Origin: Branchiostoma floridae
Taxonomy: Eukaryota > Chordata > Leptocardii > Amphioxiformes > Branchiostomatidae
Direction of reading: 5' to 3'
DNA length: 60,410 bases
NCBI RefSeq assembly: GCF_000003815.2
Contig: NC_049979.1
Location: 33,310,482 to 33,370,891, forward strand
Of this stretch, positions 19,822-31,470 are shown in pieces. The notes under the pieces were generated by a model, which was not told the origin of the DNA, searched no databases, and worked only from the letters and a program-made list of their open reading frames with translations. A program made the translations under genes and the position numbers. Each line of letters starts with the position of its first letter. Within the stretch, counting starts at the first letter, position 1.

Positions 19822-20190
19822 GTTTATTCAGAAAAACAATCAGCATCGCAGTCAGTATAGAAACAAACTGAATATCACTAAGTTTACAACTTGTGAATAC
19901 AGAAATATATGTACAAACAATTACAATACATAACGCAGAAACACCTAAAACAAAGTTGTACGTAATGCCTTACAGAGAACACCGAAGTAAGGACAGGAAC
20001 GCCATACACACTAAGTAACATTAAGATGATTCGTTATACAAGCGGATGGCCTGGTGTAGAAATGACCTTCTCAGTCTCTGTGTCCGGGCAGCTGGCACAG
20101 TAAGTGCAGTGCCGTTTCTAAGAGTCCTCCCAGTGACCGTAGACCTGGCCGGCGGCACCAGACGCAAACGAACACATGGAGGAATTTTAG
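19820..20190 (-). pseudogene. LINE 3' end fragment
   Basis: The minus strand reads RTLRNGTALTVPAARTQRLR, then SFLHQAIRLYNE, the typical final segment of LINE ORF2 (a basic stretch then an 'S..P....WN'-like end), and reaches AATAAACGAATATATA at its 3' end. Strongly 5'-truncated. The + strand frame at 20046-20324 is its shadow. Confidence 0.55.
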
Positions 20191-20619
20191 TTTCGACCAG
20201 AAATGCTACAATAGCACATATTGATGATGACGGTATACGCTTGGGATCATTTCTTACCCCATACGGTGGTTTCAGGGTTAAGGAGCAAGGGTGGGTATTT
20301 GCGGCTACTATTCTAAAATTGTAACAACTTCAACAAAGAAGGTCGGCACAAAGTTATCTAATATTTTCTTTGAACCCAAAATTACAACTTTGCACATACT
20401 TGAGAAGATTTGCCACCTTATTGATTATCAAATAAAATAAGGTATAAAAGAAAAAAATGATATTTCTCAGTACTTACAGTTTTAAATGAGTCAATAGATA
20501 AGTCACAATTCAAATCTATTTATTTATTGATTGGCTGCTCTGAACGGCTGACCAGGAGAAGACAACGGTAATACAAATAAGACTGGCAGAATCATAATAT
20601 TGATGAAATAAAAAAATGA
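20191..20619. other. piggyBac-family right end and spacer
   Basis: CATACGGTGGTTTCAGGGTTAA at about 20260-20281 matches the right terminus of the piggyBac-like element at 5805-6867, and GGGGTCATATTCGACCCC-like sequence at about 19652 matches its subterminal part; the copy is split by the (TA)n and LINE insertion. The rest is AT-rich non-coding. Confidence 0.45.
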
Positions 20620-21562
20620 ATGAATGAATTAATGAATGAATGGTTTATTGGCACCAAAACAAGTGCGCACATACATGTGCATATTATTGCAGTCATACAA
20701 GGCTGAATTGGTGTATGATACATAAAACAATTCTTAAAAACTTCATTAAGATTCATTTAGCAATGATACAATGAAAGGAGTGGAATTATTGAATCTGGAT
20801 GATCGGCACCTAAACAGTGTGTAGTTTCCTTTGTACGTAGCTGCATGCCATGAACACTTCCCCGGTTCGGGGGTAACCAGTCAGAGAATAGTGGGGACTT
20901 TGAAACAGACAATGCAAACTTCAAACAAAGACTGTGGAGACAGCGGCGTCTCAGGTACAGCGAAGTAAGTGACAGCTGTCGTAGCCAACATAGTGTCTAC
21001 GTAGAATTATTCTGCACGCCCTCTTTTGTATAGCTTCCATAACCCTTGACTGGAAAGCAGTGATGCCTGGATACCACACTGGGCAAGCATACTCTAAAAT
21101 GATCTTACAACCCCACTGGAAACTAGAGTTAAGTCATAGTCACCAAGTCCATGTTTCATTAGGACACGAGCTAGGTATAGCCTGCGGTTGGCCTTACTGA
21201 CTATAGAGTTGGCATGAGCGAACCAATAAAGATCGGCCTGGAAGATCAAGCCCAGAACTTTTGCCAACTGAACTACTTCCAACTCTGATGGTCCTATTGA
21301 CAACTTTAGGGGTGTAGGTGGACTTCTAAAAAAACATATTACCATTACTTTACACTTAGATGGATTAAGTTCCATGTGGTTGATATCAGTTCAGTGTAAA
21401 AGTCCATCAATGTCTTTTAGTATCGAGGACGGAACAGTAACGGGTTGGATTCGGCCAACGACATGTCGTCTACGTACTTCAAGCCATCCGCTGAGCCTTC
21501 TTCGACCGGAATAGCGTCCTTGATAAGAGCCAGGAATACAAGGAGGACTAACATAGTTCCTA
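20620..21562 (-). pseudogene. 5'-truncated CR1/L2-like LINE, RT to 3' tail
   Basis: On the minus strand the RT C motif reads KYVDDMSL (about 21470-21490), followed after frameshifts by MELNPSKCKVMVI, FQADLYWFAHANSIVSKANR and ITAFQSRVMEAIQKRACRI. The 3' end is AATAAACC followed by an ATTCATTC microsatellite tail (20617-20650). Several frameshifts and stops are present. The 5' truncation point (about 21562) abuts the satellite. Confidence 0.75.
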
Positions 21563-22055
21563 AAAAAATAGAGGTTTTTCTCCAAACCTTTAAACTTAAC
21601 ATCTTACAGACACGGCTTTTACCTCTACACAGGTTCTGAGAAAAAATACCAGTTTTTTTTTCTGGACCTTACATCTCTATCTTACAGACATAGCTTTTAC
21701 GAACCCACATGTTCAGAGTATTTTCACCAAACACTACACTTCTTCTCTTACATACGAGGCTTTTACAAACACACAGGTTCCGAGAAAAAATGAGGGGTTT
21801 TTTTTTCCAAATCTTACAATTTGTATCTTACAGACATGGCTTTTACAAACAAACATGTTTCGAGAAAAAACAGAGGATTTTCACCAAACAGGACACTTCA
21901 TCTCTTACAGACATGGCTTTTACAAACACACGCACGGGTTCCCAGAAAAAAAGAGACGGTTTTCTCCAAACCTTACATTTTACATCTTACAGACACGGCT
22001 TTCAGAAACACAAAGGTTCTGACCAAAAAATGTGGATTTTCTCCAAAACTTGCAC
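21563..22055 (+). repeat. First patch of the ~76-bp satellite
   Basis: Six monomers of the satellite that dominates 28.3-54.2 kb. Each has CTTACAGACA.GGCTTTTACA, ACACACAGGTTC.GAGAAAAA and TTTTCTCCAAACCTTACA-type words, and all share the TTTTAC variant of the central motif. The patch is bounded by a LINE on the left and a piggyBac-family fragment on the right. Confidence 0.85.
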
Positions 22056-22210
22056 TTGGCAACGGACTTATAACAAGCATAGTTTTACGAACATTTACCA
22101 ATTTTGATTTAAATAAGATTTCCTTGGTGAAACATGCTTGTTTTCTTACAACACTAAACTCGATGAAATCTAATGATATATTCATGATTCGAAATTTGGA
22201 AATTTGCTTT
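22056..22210 (+). repeat. piggyBac-family internal fragment
   Basis: GGCAACGGA, ACCAATTTTGAT, CATGCTTGTTTTCTTACAAC and TTCATGATTCGAAATTT match 13550-13680 of the complete piggyBac-like element in order. Confidence 0.5.
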
Positions 22211-22559
22211 GAGAAACAATTATCCACTTTTAGGTCATTTAATGATACATGTCAAACATGTGCTAGTGAGTGTTGTTTTGTCCGATATAAGTTCTTATGG
22301 AATTAACATTTTGTCTCTCACTTTATCGTAAAAAAAAACGAACATTCATTGGTGCATTTGTGGGGTGGGGATAGTGAAAGGATGTTTCTCAGTGAAGGCA
22401 ACGAGAACCAACTCAAAGTGAGGGGAGTTAGCTGTGCCAAGCTTCACGAAAACTCCACAAAACTGTTCCAATTTGTTGAAAGTGACTTCGGCCATGTATT
22501 ACATGGATAGTACTACATTGTACTACATGGATTGTTTACAGACACCTATACAATCACTT

Positions 22560-24395
22560 GATCTGCAATAATCTTTTATATCGTCTTCAGTCAGGTTTTA
22601 TCAAAGCTGGAGTACTTTACACACATCATACTAAAATCTTTAGAGTCAGGTAAAGGCGTTCGAGCAGTATTTCTTGATTTCTCCCGCGTTTTCGACAGAG
22701 TGTGACATTCAGGACTTATCTGTAAGCTACACAGAAATGGCATAGAAGGACCACTCATTAATTAGATCGACAGTAATCTAAGAGACAGATCACAGCGTGT
22801 AGTCATTGACAGTCAGTCTTCGGCCTGGGACTTAACTAACGCTGGTGTTCCACAGGGGTCAATATTAGTCCCACTATTCTTTCTCGTTTATATAAATGAC
22901 ATTTTAAATGACATTGTTTCCTTTCCATTCCTATTTGCCGACGACAGCTCCCTTCTTCATATTGTAGACAATCTTTTTTGATTCTGCTGCCTGTTTAAAC
23001 GATGACCTGTCCAGATTCATGCATGGGCCACCCAGTGGCTCATGGAGCTAAATCCAACAAAATCAGAAGAAATGTTTTTCTCAGCCAAGAGAGATCCCCT
23101 TGTACACCCACCCCTTTTTCTTAACAACTGTGTGATAAAGTCAGTCGATATCCAAAACATATTGGAGTTATACTGAGCTCCAACATGTCCTGGAATTCCC
23201 ACACTAATTACAGTTATAACCAAGGTATCCAATAGTATTGACCTCTTTAGCGGCCTAAAATTCTAAAACTACCTCGTCATATCCTCGAAACTTCATCTAA
23301 ATCAAATATACGCCCCTATCTTGAGTACGGCGACGTTATTTGGCACGGCACGGCAGCCGAGGAAATTGAACGCATACAATAACACTGTGCCCTTGTAACA
23401 GGCGCCATCAAGGGGTCTTTTTACATGACAACTACGAATGAACTTGGTTGGGAAACACTGTCAGACAAAAGACACATTCATGGATTATATTTTTTTTCTT
23501 TAAAAATGGTCAAACCCGAAACTACCTGTCCAAACTAGCCCCCGCACCCATCCTCTCGTCATGTTTATACGAATTGCGTAATAGGTTGAACTTTAAACAA
23601 ATCGTTTTGCCAGGTCCTTTGTTCCGTACTCGACACACCACTGGAACAACCTTGATTTGTCAACTCCCTCTTTAAACTACTGTCAATTTTGAACCATTCT
23701 CGTAAAAACCATACGACATGCTAACCTCAACTATTGTAGTCATGGCCATCGCCTTTCCTGTGTTCACCTATTACGCCTTCGCATTAGGACCTGTAGTCTA
23801 AACCACCGTCCCTTTACTCGAGGATTGCTCAACAGCCGAGCATGTACCTGTGGGTGCCAACGCGAAACAGTGTCACATTATTTACTCCACTGCTCTATGT
23901 ACAATGCCAAACGCTCAACCCTAGGCCTACTCGGTAAACTCTCCAGGCTCTGAGGACACACCCTTGACCTCTCATCACTATCGGACAACGCTAAATTTTC
24001 CCTTTTACTCCGTGGTAGTCCTCTATATTCATCTCCGTGGTAGTCATCCAATATTCTGTTAACTATCCAAAACTTTATTACTGCAACTAAGCATTTTTAA
24101 AGCACAGCTGTCCAGGCATTTCTTGTAATGTGTCCAATTATTTCATCATTGGGTGAAGAAACTGGCGTTCATCTTTTCTTGTTATACTATGTACAATGTA
24201 TTATTTTCAGTCTGACGTGATTTTTCTTTGCTTTTCATTTGTACTTGAATTCTCTTTGTAAAAATATGTTTTTTATGTAAGGGGCAGCGTTAAAATAAGT
24301 CTTGTACTCGAGTGCGCCACCTCTTTGTGTTATTGTACTCTATTGTGTAGTATACTGTGTTATTGTTTAAATGTTTAAATAATAATTAAAAAAAG
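22560..24395 (+). pseudogene. 5'-truncated Jockey/CR1-like LINE
   Basis: RT motif A (AVFLDFSRVFDRV, about 22655-22695), motif B (AGVPQGSILVPLFFLVYIND) and motif C (FADDSSLL, about 22935) appear in order on the + strand, followed by LEYGDVIWHG and a tail with CTCGCQRETVSHYLLHC and SDNAKFSLLLRGS. At least two in-frame stops and several frameshifts break it. It ends at a short A-run near 24390. A non-functional copy; the same tail family occurs inverted at 12330-12640. Confidence 0.8.
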
Positions 24396-24439
24396 CACGT
24401 AGGGCTGCTTGCTAAGGTCATCGCGGGGTACCAGTATGT

Positions 24440-24860
24440 TCTTAACAAGATGTCTATAGAGGTCTACCACCAGTTTGTTAGAGGTGACGCGAACCATATT
24501 CTTACATTCATCGAGTGTGGACCTGCTCGCTCAGTTCTCCGGGTGGTACGTTTTTTCTTTACGACAACGAGGTCTACCACCAATTTTTCTGAGGTAACGT
24601 GAACCATATATTTACATTTCTAAGGTGTGGAGCTGCTCGCTTAGCTCTCCGCTACAAGATCCCCATAGAAGTTTTTCCCCAATTTTGTCAAAGGTGACGT
24701 GAACTATATATTTATATTCATAGAACTGCTTGCTCAGCTCTCCTTTCTGTATTTATTTTTGTGCATAGATGTCTATTACCAATTTGTTGAAGGTCACGTA
24801 AACTATGTGTTTACATTTACAGCACATGGAGCTGCTTGTTCAGCTCTCCACGCGGTATAT
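24440..24860 (+). repeat. ~105-bp degenerate minisatellite
   Basis: Four copies of a unit with AGGTCTACCACCA.TTTGT, GAGGTGACGTGAACCATAT, TTACATTC and GGAGCTGCTCGCTCAGCTCT. Copy starts at about 24460, 24570, 24668 and 24767 (periods 110, 98, 99). Confidence 0.8.
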
Positions 24861-24863
24861 TTG

Positions 24864-24925
24864 TTCTTTATATTTTTTCTTTATATTTTTTCTTTATATT
24901 TTTTCTTAATATTTCTTCTTTATAT
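24864..24925 (+). repeat. TTTATATTTTTTC short tandem repeat
   Basis: A 13-bp unit repeated about four to five times, with decay in the last copies. Confidence 0.85.
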
Positions 24926-25263
24926 TTGTGCCAATTTACTAAATATGACTAGAACCTTGAGAATGCAGTTAAACTATCCCAATATACAACGCTAATCAGA
25001 GCACGCCAAATCTCTAAATAGAGGTCTAAATGTCTTAAATTTACGTGAACTATTGTGGATATCCATAGTGCATGGAGCTAGCACAATGAAGCTGGAGATC
25101 TGCACGAGCATGAGGTTTGGAGGAGTTCTTGAGGGATCCTTTATGGAGGTTGTTCGTGAAGGCCCTATTGTATTGATTTTACAGAAAAGCCTTACAACAA
25201 GAAAAGGGCGAAAGAACAGAAATTTGTAAATTATATTGTGCACTCAAATGTCGCTTTAATTAA

Positions 25264-26501
25264 CCCTATTGAAACCGAGACATTTTCGTCAATCTATAAC
25301 AGTAGGGTGTATTTGATGTAAAGCCCTTCTACACCATGTACTATTACCACCAAAGTGTTAGAAACTTTAAAGCTTTAAAAGATGTAAAAAAAACCTCCCC
25401 TCATTCAAGATTAACAAAAACAGTCTAAACCTCAAATGAACGAAAAGATTTTACAAATGTAAAATAATTTTCCCTAGTTGTCTTTTAAGATTTTTAAATA
25501 TGTCTCTAAAAAATCAGCTAAATCTATGTTTTCAACATTGAAACTTAATGTTATTGACAATTTTCAGTGAATGGCTATTTTTGTCTTGCAGGTTTCATAT
25601 GACTTCATCGCCCACACCGAGACTCTGGCAATTGACTTGAGGACTTTTTTTCAAAATGTCAGTGCTTCTAGGAAAGAACAAGTTTTTCCTCGTTCACTTT
25701 CACGTTGGTCTTATGACAAAATGATAAGTTCTTATACCAAAACACCTGTGGCAGATTTTCAAAGAATTGGAAGGAAATTTACACCAGATTTTAAAATCTT
25801 TGGCTATTCTTTTGAATCGTTCATACTCCAGCTTTTTCAAATAAAAACTGAAAACTTTGAAAATGCATAGACATGTAGTTGAAACAAGCATGTAAAATTT
25901 AGCCCCGAAAAACAATTGATAACGTCCTAATTACGTCATACCACGTCATTAAGATATATAAAATTCCGGAATTGTAAAACTTGACGAGCATAACACCCCA
26001 TGCAAAATTGGTGAAGGTATAGTAAGCAGTTTTGAAAATACGAAGGGGGCAGGTCGAATGAGAACAATGTATTCGAAACTCGTCGGAAATAAATGAAAGA
26101 CAGACCTTGCAGACAATCCTGGCACAATATTCCGTCTTCATACATACCTTGTAACGTTAGTTGTACTTCGAAAAGTGAACGTAAAAGAATTACGGTATGC
26201 AGTTCTAACTAAGTAAAAGGTAAGAATGCGGCTTCACTACATTATTAAATATAACGTTCGACTCCAAATAACTACCAACTCTTAAAAGCTCGACGAAAAA
26301 TCGTTAATCAATAGACTATTCATCCCTGTCCCTCGCGTGCCACCATATCAGTACGTGGTAATCTTGTACTTTGCATGTAAAGGAATCGACTTAAAGACGT
26401 GTCCTCTCTAGAAATCTACTGGTTGTGTTTCAGTAACGAGCCCCACCACCCTTCGGCCCCACCAGCTCAGAGAATGCCCATAAAGCCCAGTCTCGATAGG
26501 G
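25264..26501. mobile_element. TTAA-bracketed interval, possible piggyBac-type element
   Basis: TTAA at 25260-25263 is followed by CCCTATTGAAACCGAG, and TTAA at 26502-26505 is preceded by the inverted CCCTATCGAGACTGGG; 12 of 16 positions agree. The right-end sequence, read outward, resembles the start at 28477 (CCCTATTCAGACCTGGCTTT). If real, the element is about 1.24 kb and contains the sulfotransferase exon. The two ends could also belong to different insertions. Confidence 0.3.
25592..25870 (+). CDS. Terminal exon of a CHST11/HNK-1-type carbohydrate sulfotransferase (orphan)
   Basis: Acceptor TTTTTGTCTTGCAG then a 92-codon frame to TAG. It begins VSYDFIAHTETLAIDL, matching the 'YD.VGK.ETLEED' segment near the end of CHST11/CHST14-type enzymes (Sulfotransferase_2), continues with FPRSLSRWSYDKM, and ends FTPDFKIFGYSFESF, matching the conserved 'Y..DF..FGY' end. 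These Golgi enzymes use PAPS to sulfate chondroitin/dermatan or HNK-1 glycans. The exon lacks both PAPS motifs, which would be in upstream exons; none was found between here and 11.7 kb. It may be part of a gene with distant or gapped exons, or a stranded copy. The reading frame is intact. Confidence 0.65.
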   Translation, partial: VSYDFIAHTETLAIDLRTFFQNVSASRKEQVFPRSLSRWSYDKMISSYTKTPVADFQRIGRKFTPDFKIFGYSFESFILQLFQIKTENFENA

Positions 26502-26744
26502 TTAAAAAAAACAAAGGACACAATAGATCGTTAACCCTAAACATTTCTTTACAATTTATCTTTTTAAAATACTATCGGATTTTATGTGATACTTCTACTT
26601 TAGCGCTTACTTCTATTTATCAACACTTTGTACATTTATTTACATTGAATATTCTATTAGATTTTAGTTTGTACTTCTGTGTCTTTTTGTGCCTCATTTT
26701 CTGTACATTCTGTAAGATTAAATTCGGTACTTCTTCTAGAGTCG
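25871..26744. other. Non-coding DNA after the sulfotransferase exon
   Basis: A possible polyadenylation signal AATAAA lies at about 26089. The 155-codon frame at 26399-26866 (+) is hydrophobic, low-complexity and without family match; it overlaps the right TTAA terminus and a repeat, so it is not called. Confidence 0.45.
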
Positions 26745-26960
26745 ATTCCACATTACCAGGAGGGTATTTCGTGCCTTTTGTTCCAACTTTTTGGAAATAT
26801 TTAGAACATTCTAACTGTGATAAGTTACTGTTTAGAACTATCTATAACATTTGTGTGATGTTCTAAATATGTTTTATAGTGTTCATACATGTTAGAAACG
26901 TTTCTAACATCAAATACATTATTTCTGATGGTTTCTTAACTGTCTTCTAGACGGGTCAGA
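26745..26960 (+). repeat. Interspersed repeat, second copy of 9353 family
   Basis: GTCGATTCCACATTACCAG, TTTTGTTCCAACTTTTTGGA, AACTGTGATAAGTTACTGTT and GTTAGAAACGTTTCTAACAT match 9353-9560 in order. Confidence 0.65.
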
Positions 26961-27076
26961 CAGTATAATGAGGTCAAGAGTACTTTCGCATGTAGGAGTA
27001 TATCGGGTTGGCTGGTGTTGACACTTATACAGACCGTGCCTCTCTACTATGTCTACAAGGTTAAGTGCATTATTTA

Positions 27077-27223
27077 AGGGTTAATGGTCCGCCCTGAGGT
27101 GTATATGGTGCCATAACGCCTGGTCCTTTGCTATAACCACCGAAGAGATTATGAGGTAGTTATAGCTAAGGACCAGGCGTTATGGCACCATATATACTAA
27201 GGAACTGGCGGGTCATTAACCCT
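27077..27223. mobile_element. 147-bp foldback MITE
   Basis: Left arm AGGGTTAATGGTCCGCC ... GGTGCCATAACGCCTGGTCC is repeated inverted as GGACCAGGCGTTATGGCACC ... GGCGGGTCATTAACCCT, with arms of about 60 bp and a loop around CCACCGAAGAG. Confidence 0.8.
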
Positions 27224-27759
27224 ACTAGTATCATCATATAGCCTAACAAAACTGATCTGACCAATTTAAGCGACAAATTCCTTTACAAAACATACATATT
27301 GCATTCAGTAAATTGAATAAATTTGAACAGTGAATTTGAACAACATAAAACTGGTACGTGAAATGTCTTTCAGTTCAAAGGCTTGAAATAATGACAAAGT
27401 CGATTTATTATGATATAAACTGTTGCAGGCTCCAGATTTCTCCACTCGCCCATTATCCAGTTTGTCGAGTTCGTTCGTATCAGGCGGTAAATCTCTGTAA
27501 CTCTCATAGCAGGCTGGTCATACATGTCCTTCACGAGTCACTCCACTTGTAGATCTGGGCAATAGACCTGCTGGTAACCTACCTAGCAGGTTGGTGTTGC
27601 CAACCGATGTTGTTCTCGGTAGAACAAATTTTGTTGTAGTGAGAACATTTAAATTCGTGCTGGAAGGAGTGTGGGCAATGACGCTTGGAGGTTGTCCATT
27701 ACTCGTCACCTTTCATTCTTCCTTCCTGACTTGTGGTGTTCCCATTAGCGAGGATTGAC
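27224..27759. other. Unassigned DNA before gap
   Basis: No gene recognised on either strand. Short frames only. Confidence 0.4.
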
Positions 27760-27859
27760 NNNNNNNNNNNNNNNNNNNNNNNNNNNNNNNNNNNNNNNNN
27801 NNNNNNNNNNNNNNNNNNNNNNNNNNNNNNNNNNNNNNNNNNNNNNNNNNNNNNNNNNN
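27760..27859. other. Assembly gap (100 N)
   Basis: A run of exactly 100 N, probably a gap of unknown true length. Frames crossing it are meaningless. Confidence 0.98.
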
Positions 27860-28336
27860 GTGAAGGTAGGTCTGTGACGACTCAGTTTGGCCAGACTAGG
27901 TGTGTTGCGGCGTCTTACGCCAAGTTTTGCCCAAAAGTACCCTTGATATGTTATTTGGAGAAAGGCATAAACCACCTCACAGAGCCTCAACATCAGGGAC
28001 AGTAGTGATCTGATGTGATCAGGCAAAGGGTCTGGGGAGCTGGGGAACTATCATTCTGTAAACTGAATCTTTAAATTTTTGCTACTATATAAATTACTAT
28101 GTAAATTTTTCGTTTCTTCTCAGGAGACAGGCATTTGTTAGGGCGTAAAATCCCAACCGTGGCTATGATCATAATCCAAGCTATCAACCAATATGAATGT
28201 TGTGGTCTTTTCTGAAACATTACAGTCAGTTCAATTCAGTTCAGGGGGGAGTGGAAAAACGAAGGAACAAGCGATTTTGACTAACATTATATGCGTAAAA
28301 TGTCGCAAAGGCAGGCGAGAGTATTTTTTATATTTA
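27860..28336. other. Unassigned DNA left of the satellite array
   Basis: No gene or repeat recognised. It ends where the variant edge monomer of the satellite begins. Confidence 0.4.
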
Positions 28337-28476
28337 AATGAGAACGAGTCTATTACAAACACTTAGTTTCCGAGGAAAAAAACAAAGGATTCTATCCAAA
28401 CATTAACACTTTTAATATTACCGACAAGGTATTTACTATTGCACAGTTTCCCAGAAAAATACAGGATATTTTTAAC

Positions 28477-29090
28477 CCTATTCAGACCTGGCTTTGTGGG
28501 TCATCTTTGTCGGCTTTTCAGGCCCTCCACTTCTGTGCTCTAACTCTTGAACGACGTGTCGTATGGCCACCCAATTTTAGGAAATGATATAGACATAATA
28601 TCAAAAAACTATAAGACTTTTGACGTTACGATGACGTAATATGACATAATTATGACGTACTCAATTAGATTGTATTGGCCGCACCCATGAAAAAGGGTAT
28701 TCTCGGAAAACTTCAAGTTTTGCTATAACAATGTAACAGAAGGTGCAGATAACAAAGTGATAAGGTTTGATACGATCTCTGTTGCAAATAGAAACATCAC
28801 TGATGTCATAATAACGTCATAAAATGACGTCATGCACATTTAAGATACCATCCACCATCTTGAATTTTAGAAAAATGCTTTTTTTTTTTGCAACAAGTAA
28901 TCACAAAAGGCAGTCGAAATGGACTAAATATATTCATTTAGATAGTTTTTGATGAAAAAATACCTGATAGTTACAAATTCTAAGGGATTAAAAGCTAATT
29001 ACTATTGATCTGGCCATACCGTCCGCAGTCTTGGATTTAAGCTGGTGACGTCATAAAATTAGCATAATTTATGCATATCTAATTATGAAA
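28477..29090. mobile_element. Insertion with piggyBac-type left end and CRE-like sites
   Basis: Starts TTAACCCTATTCAGACCTGG after satellite sequence and returns to satellite at about 29097. The interior has ATAACGTCATAAAATGACGT-type words, including TGACGTCA at about 28824, and CATCTTGAATTTT, as in other lancelet elements. No matching inverted right end or second TTAA was seen, so its class is tentative. Confidence 0.4.
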
Positions 29091-29289
29091 GATATTCTAA
29101 ACCTTACACATATCTTAAGACACGGCTTTTACAAAAACACAGGTACCGAGAAAAAAAAACAGGATTTTCGTCAAAACGTACATTTTACATCTCACGGACA
29201 CAGATAGTTAAAACACACAACGTGGAAAAGACCAGGATTTCTAAAAACATTGCACTTTACATCTTATAGACACGGCTTTTCAAAATACA

Positions 29290-29650
29290 CAGGCTGAACA
29301 TTTCTGAACGACACACCCGCAACTCACACAAACTGAATATGCCATTGTGTCGAACAGCCCGTTATAAGAACTCATCTATCCCGTTCATGGTTGGACTCTT
29401 AAACTCATAATGGGTTCTTGATACCGATTTTCTACATAGTCACCGCTCCATATTGGTTTTGTGATTAGATATGTGTTCTGGAGCTTACCTGTTACTGATT
29501 CTTCTTTTAATGGTTACATTTAACAGATAACCGCACGACGTACCTGATATATAAATGAAAAGGTTTACGAATATTTAAATGGCACGATTGTTTTTTAGTG
29601 TAAAAAAAAAGTGGAGATACAGATTGTGATGTCCAGCGCAATTCAAGATG
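29290..29650 (+). pseudogene. LINE 3' fragment inside the array
   Basis: The + strand reads RHTRNSHKLNMPLCRTARYK, then NSSIPFMVGLLN, the usual end of an ORF2 protein in several LINE clades, followed by about 200 bp of AT-rich 3'UTR. Flanked on both sides by satellite. Heavily 5'-truncated. Confidence 0.45.
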
Positions 29651-31334
29651 TTTCCAACTGGACACCTTGCTAGTCTCTATAAGCTTGTCAAGGCTCCGAG
29701 AAACAACAGAGGATTTATCCAAACATTACATTTTGAATTTTCAAGTCAAGGATATTACAGACACAGATTCCGAGAGAAAAAATCGATTCTTTGCCAAACA
29801 TTAACCTTAACATATTGCAAACACGGCTTTTACAAACACGCAGGCTCAGAAAGACAAAAACATGAAGATTTTATCCAAACAATGCAGTTTATAATCTTGC
29901 AGATACGGCTATTAAAAACACACATTTTCTAAATAAAACACGGGTTATTCCATCAAACATTACTATTTACAGGTTCCGAAAAATGAGGATTTTCAAACAT
30001 TACACTTAAATCATACAAAGACGGCTTTTGCAAACTTATTTTTTCCGAGACAAAAAAAACAGAGGATTTTTTCCAAACCTTTCACTTTTAATCTTGCAGG
30101 CTTGGCTTTTACAAACACAAGGTTCTAAGAAAAAAAAACAGATCATTTTCTCCAACTTTACCTGTTACAGAAAATGCCTTTACTAGCACACGGGTTCCGA
30201 AAAAAAAACTTTTTGCCCAAACCTATAATTTTATATTTTACAGACATGGCCATTACCAATACCCAGTTTTTGAGAAAAAAGAGGATTTTTTTTCCAATCC
30301 TTACACTTTACATCTTACAGACACGGCACGAGAAAAGAGATTGCATGTCTCCGAGATAAATAAAACAGAGTTGGGTTTTTTTCAAAACCTTTCACTTCAC
30401 ATCTTACAGACATAGCTATCACAAACACTTCGGCTCCGAGAGAAAAAAAAAACGATAATTTTCTTCAAAACCTATACTTTATATCTTACATACACGGCTT
30501 TTTCTTAACACAAAGGCTCAGAGAAAAAAACAGAAGGTTTTTTTTTTCCAAATCTTACACTTTTGAGCTACGGCTTTTACATACACACAGGTTTTGAAAA
30601 AGAAAAGAAAAAAACGAATATTTTCTCCAAACCTTTCATTTCACATCTTACAGACACGGCTTTTACAAATAAAAAGGTTCAGGAAGAACACCTTGCACTT
30701 GACATCTTACATAGACTGCTATTACAGCGACCCAGATTCCAAGTAATACAAACAGAATTTTTTTTCAAAACCTTTCACTTTACATCTTACAAACACTGTT
30801 AGTTCAAACACACAGGTTCCGAGCGAGAAAAAAAAAAGATTTTGCCCAAACCTTGCATTTTACATCTTACAGACACGACTATTACAAAGACCAAAGTTCC
30901 GAGGAAAAAAGAAGGATTTCTCCAAACTTACACTTCATATCTTACAGTTACGGCTATTACAGACACACAGGTTCCGAGACAAGAAAGAGGATTTTCTCCA
31001 ACCACTGCCGTTTACATCTTGAAGACACGGCTATTACAAACACACAGGTTCCGAGCGGAAAAATAACATATTATTTTGCCCAAACCATGCATTTTACATT
31101 TGACAGAAACGGCTATAAAAAAAATCCCAAGTTCTGAAAAAAGGAATGATTTTTCCAAACCATACATTTCACATCTTACAGACACGTCTATTGCCAACTT
31201 ACAGGTTCCGATATAAAAACCGGAGGGTTTACTCAATACCTTACACTTTACATCTTACAGACATGGCTTTTGCAAAAAACAAGGTTCCGGGAAGGAAAAC
31301 AGGATTTTCTCCAAACCTTACAGTCGCAAATAAC

Positions 31335-31470
31335 CACAGGTTCAAACGCGCGTTCTATTTGAAATACGTAATAGAACATCATCGAACATGTTACGAATAC
31401 ATCTGGACAAGGGGACACGCGCCGGAACTCGAACACAAATCGAGCGTGCCCGGGTCACCTGAACTTAACC
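31335..31470 (-). mobile_element. Possible tRNA-type SINE fragment in the array
   Basis: A GC-richer insert interrupts the satellite. On the minus strand it contains TGTTCGAGTTCCGGCGCG, resembling an RNA polymerase III B box, preceded by GACCCGGGCACGC. No clear A box and no complete tRNA fold was found, so this is a weak call. Confidence 0.3.

Noticed and set aside
20046-20324. A 92-codon plus-strand frame with Arg/Gly-rich text
   Set aside because: It is antisense to a LINE ORF2 tail; the minus strand carries the recognisable protein motif.
26399-26866. A 155-codon hydrophobic plus-strand frame
   Set aside because: Overlaps a TTAA terminus and the repeat shared with 9353; low-complexity T-rich DNA gives Phe/Leu/Tyr runs and no family match.
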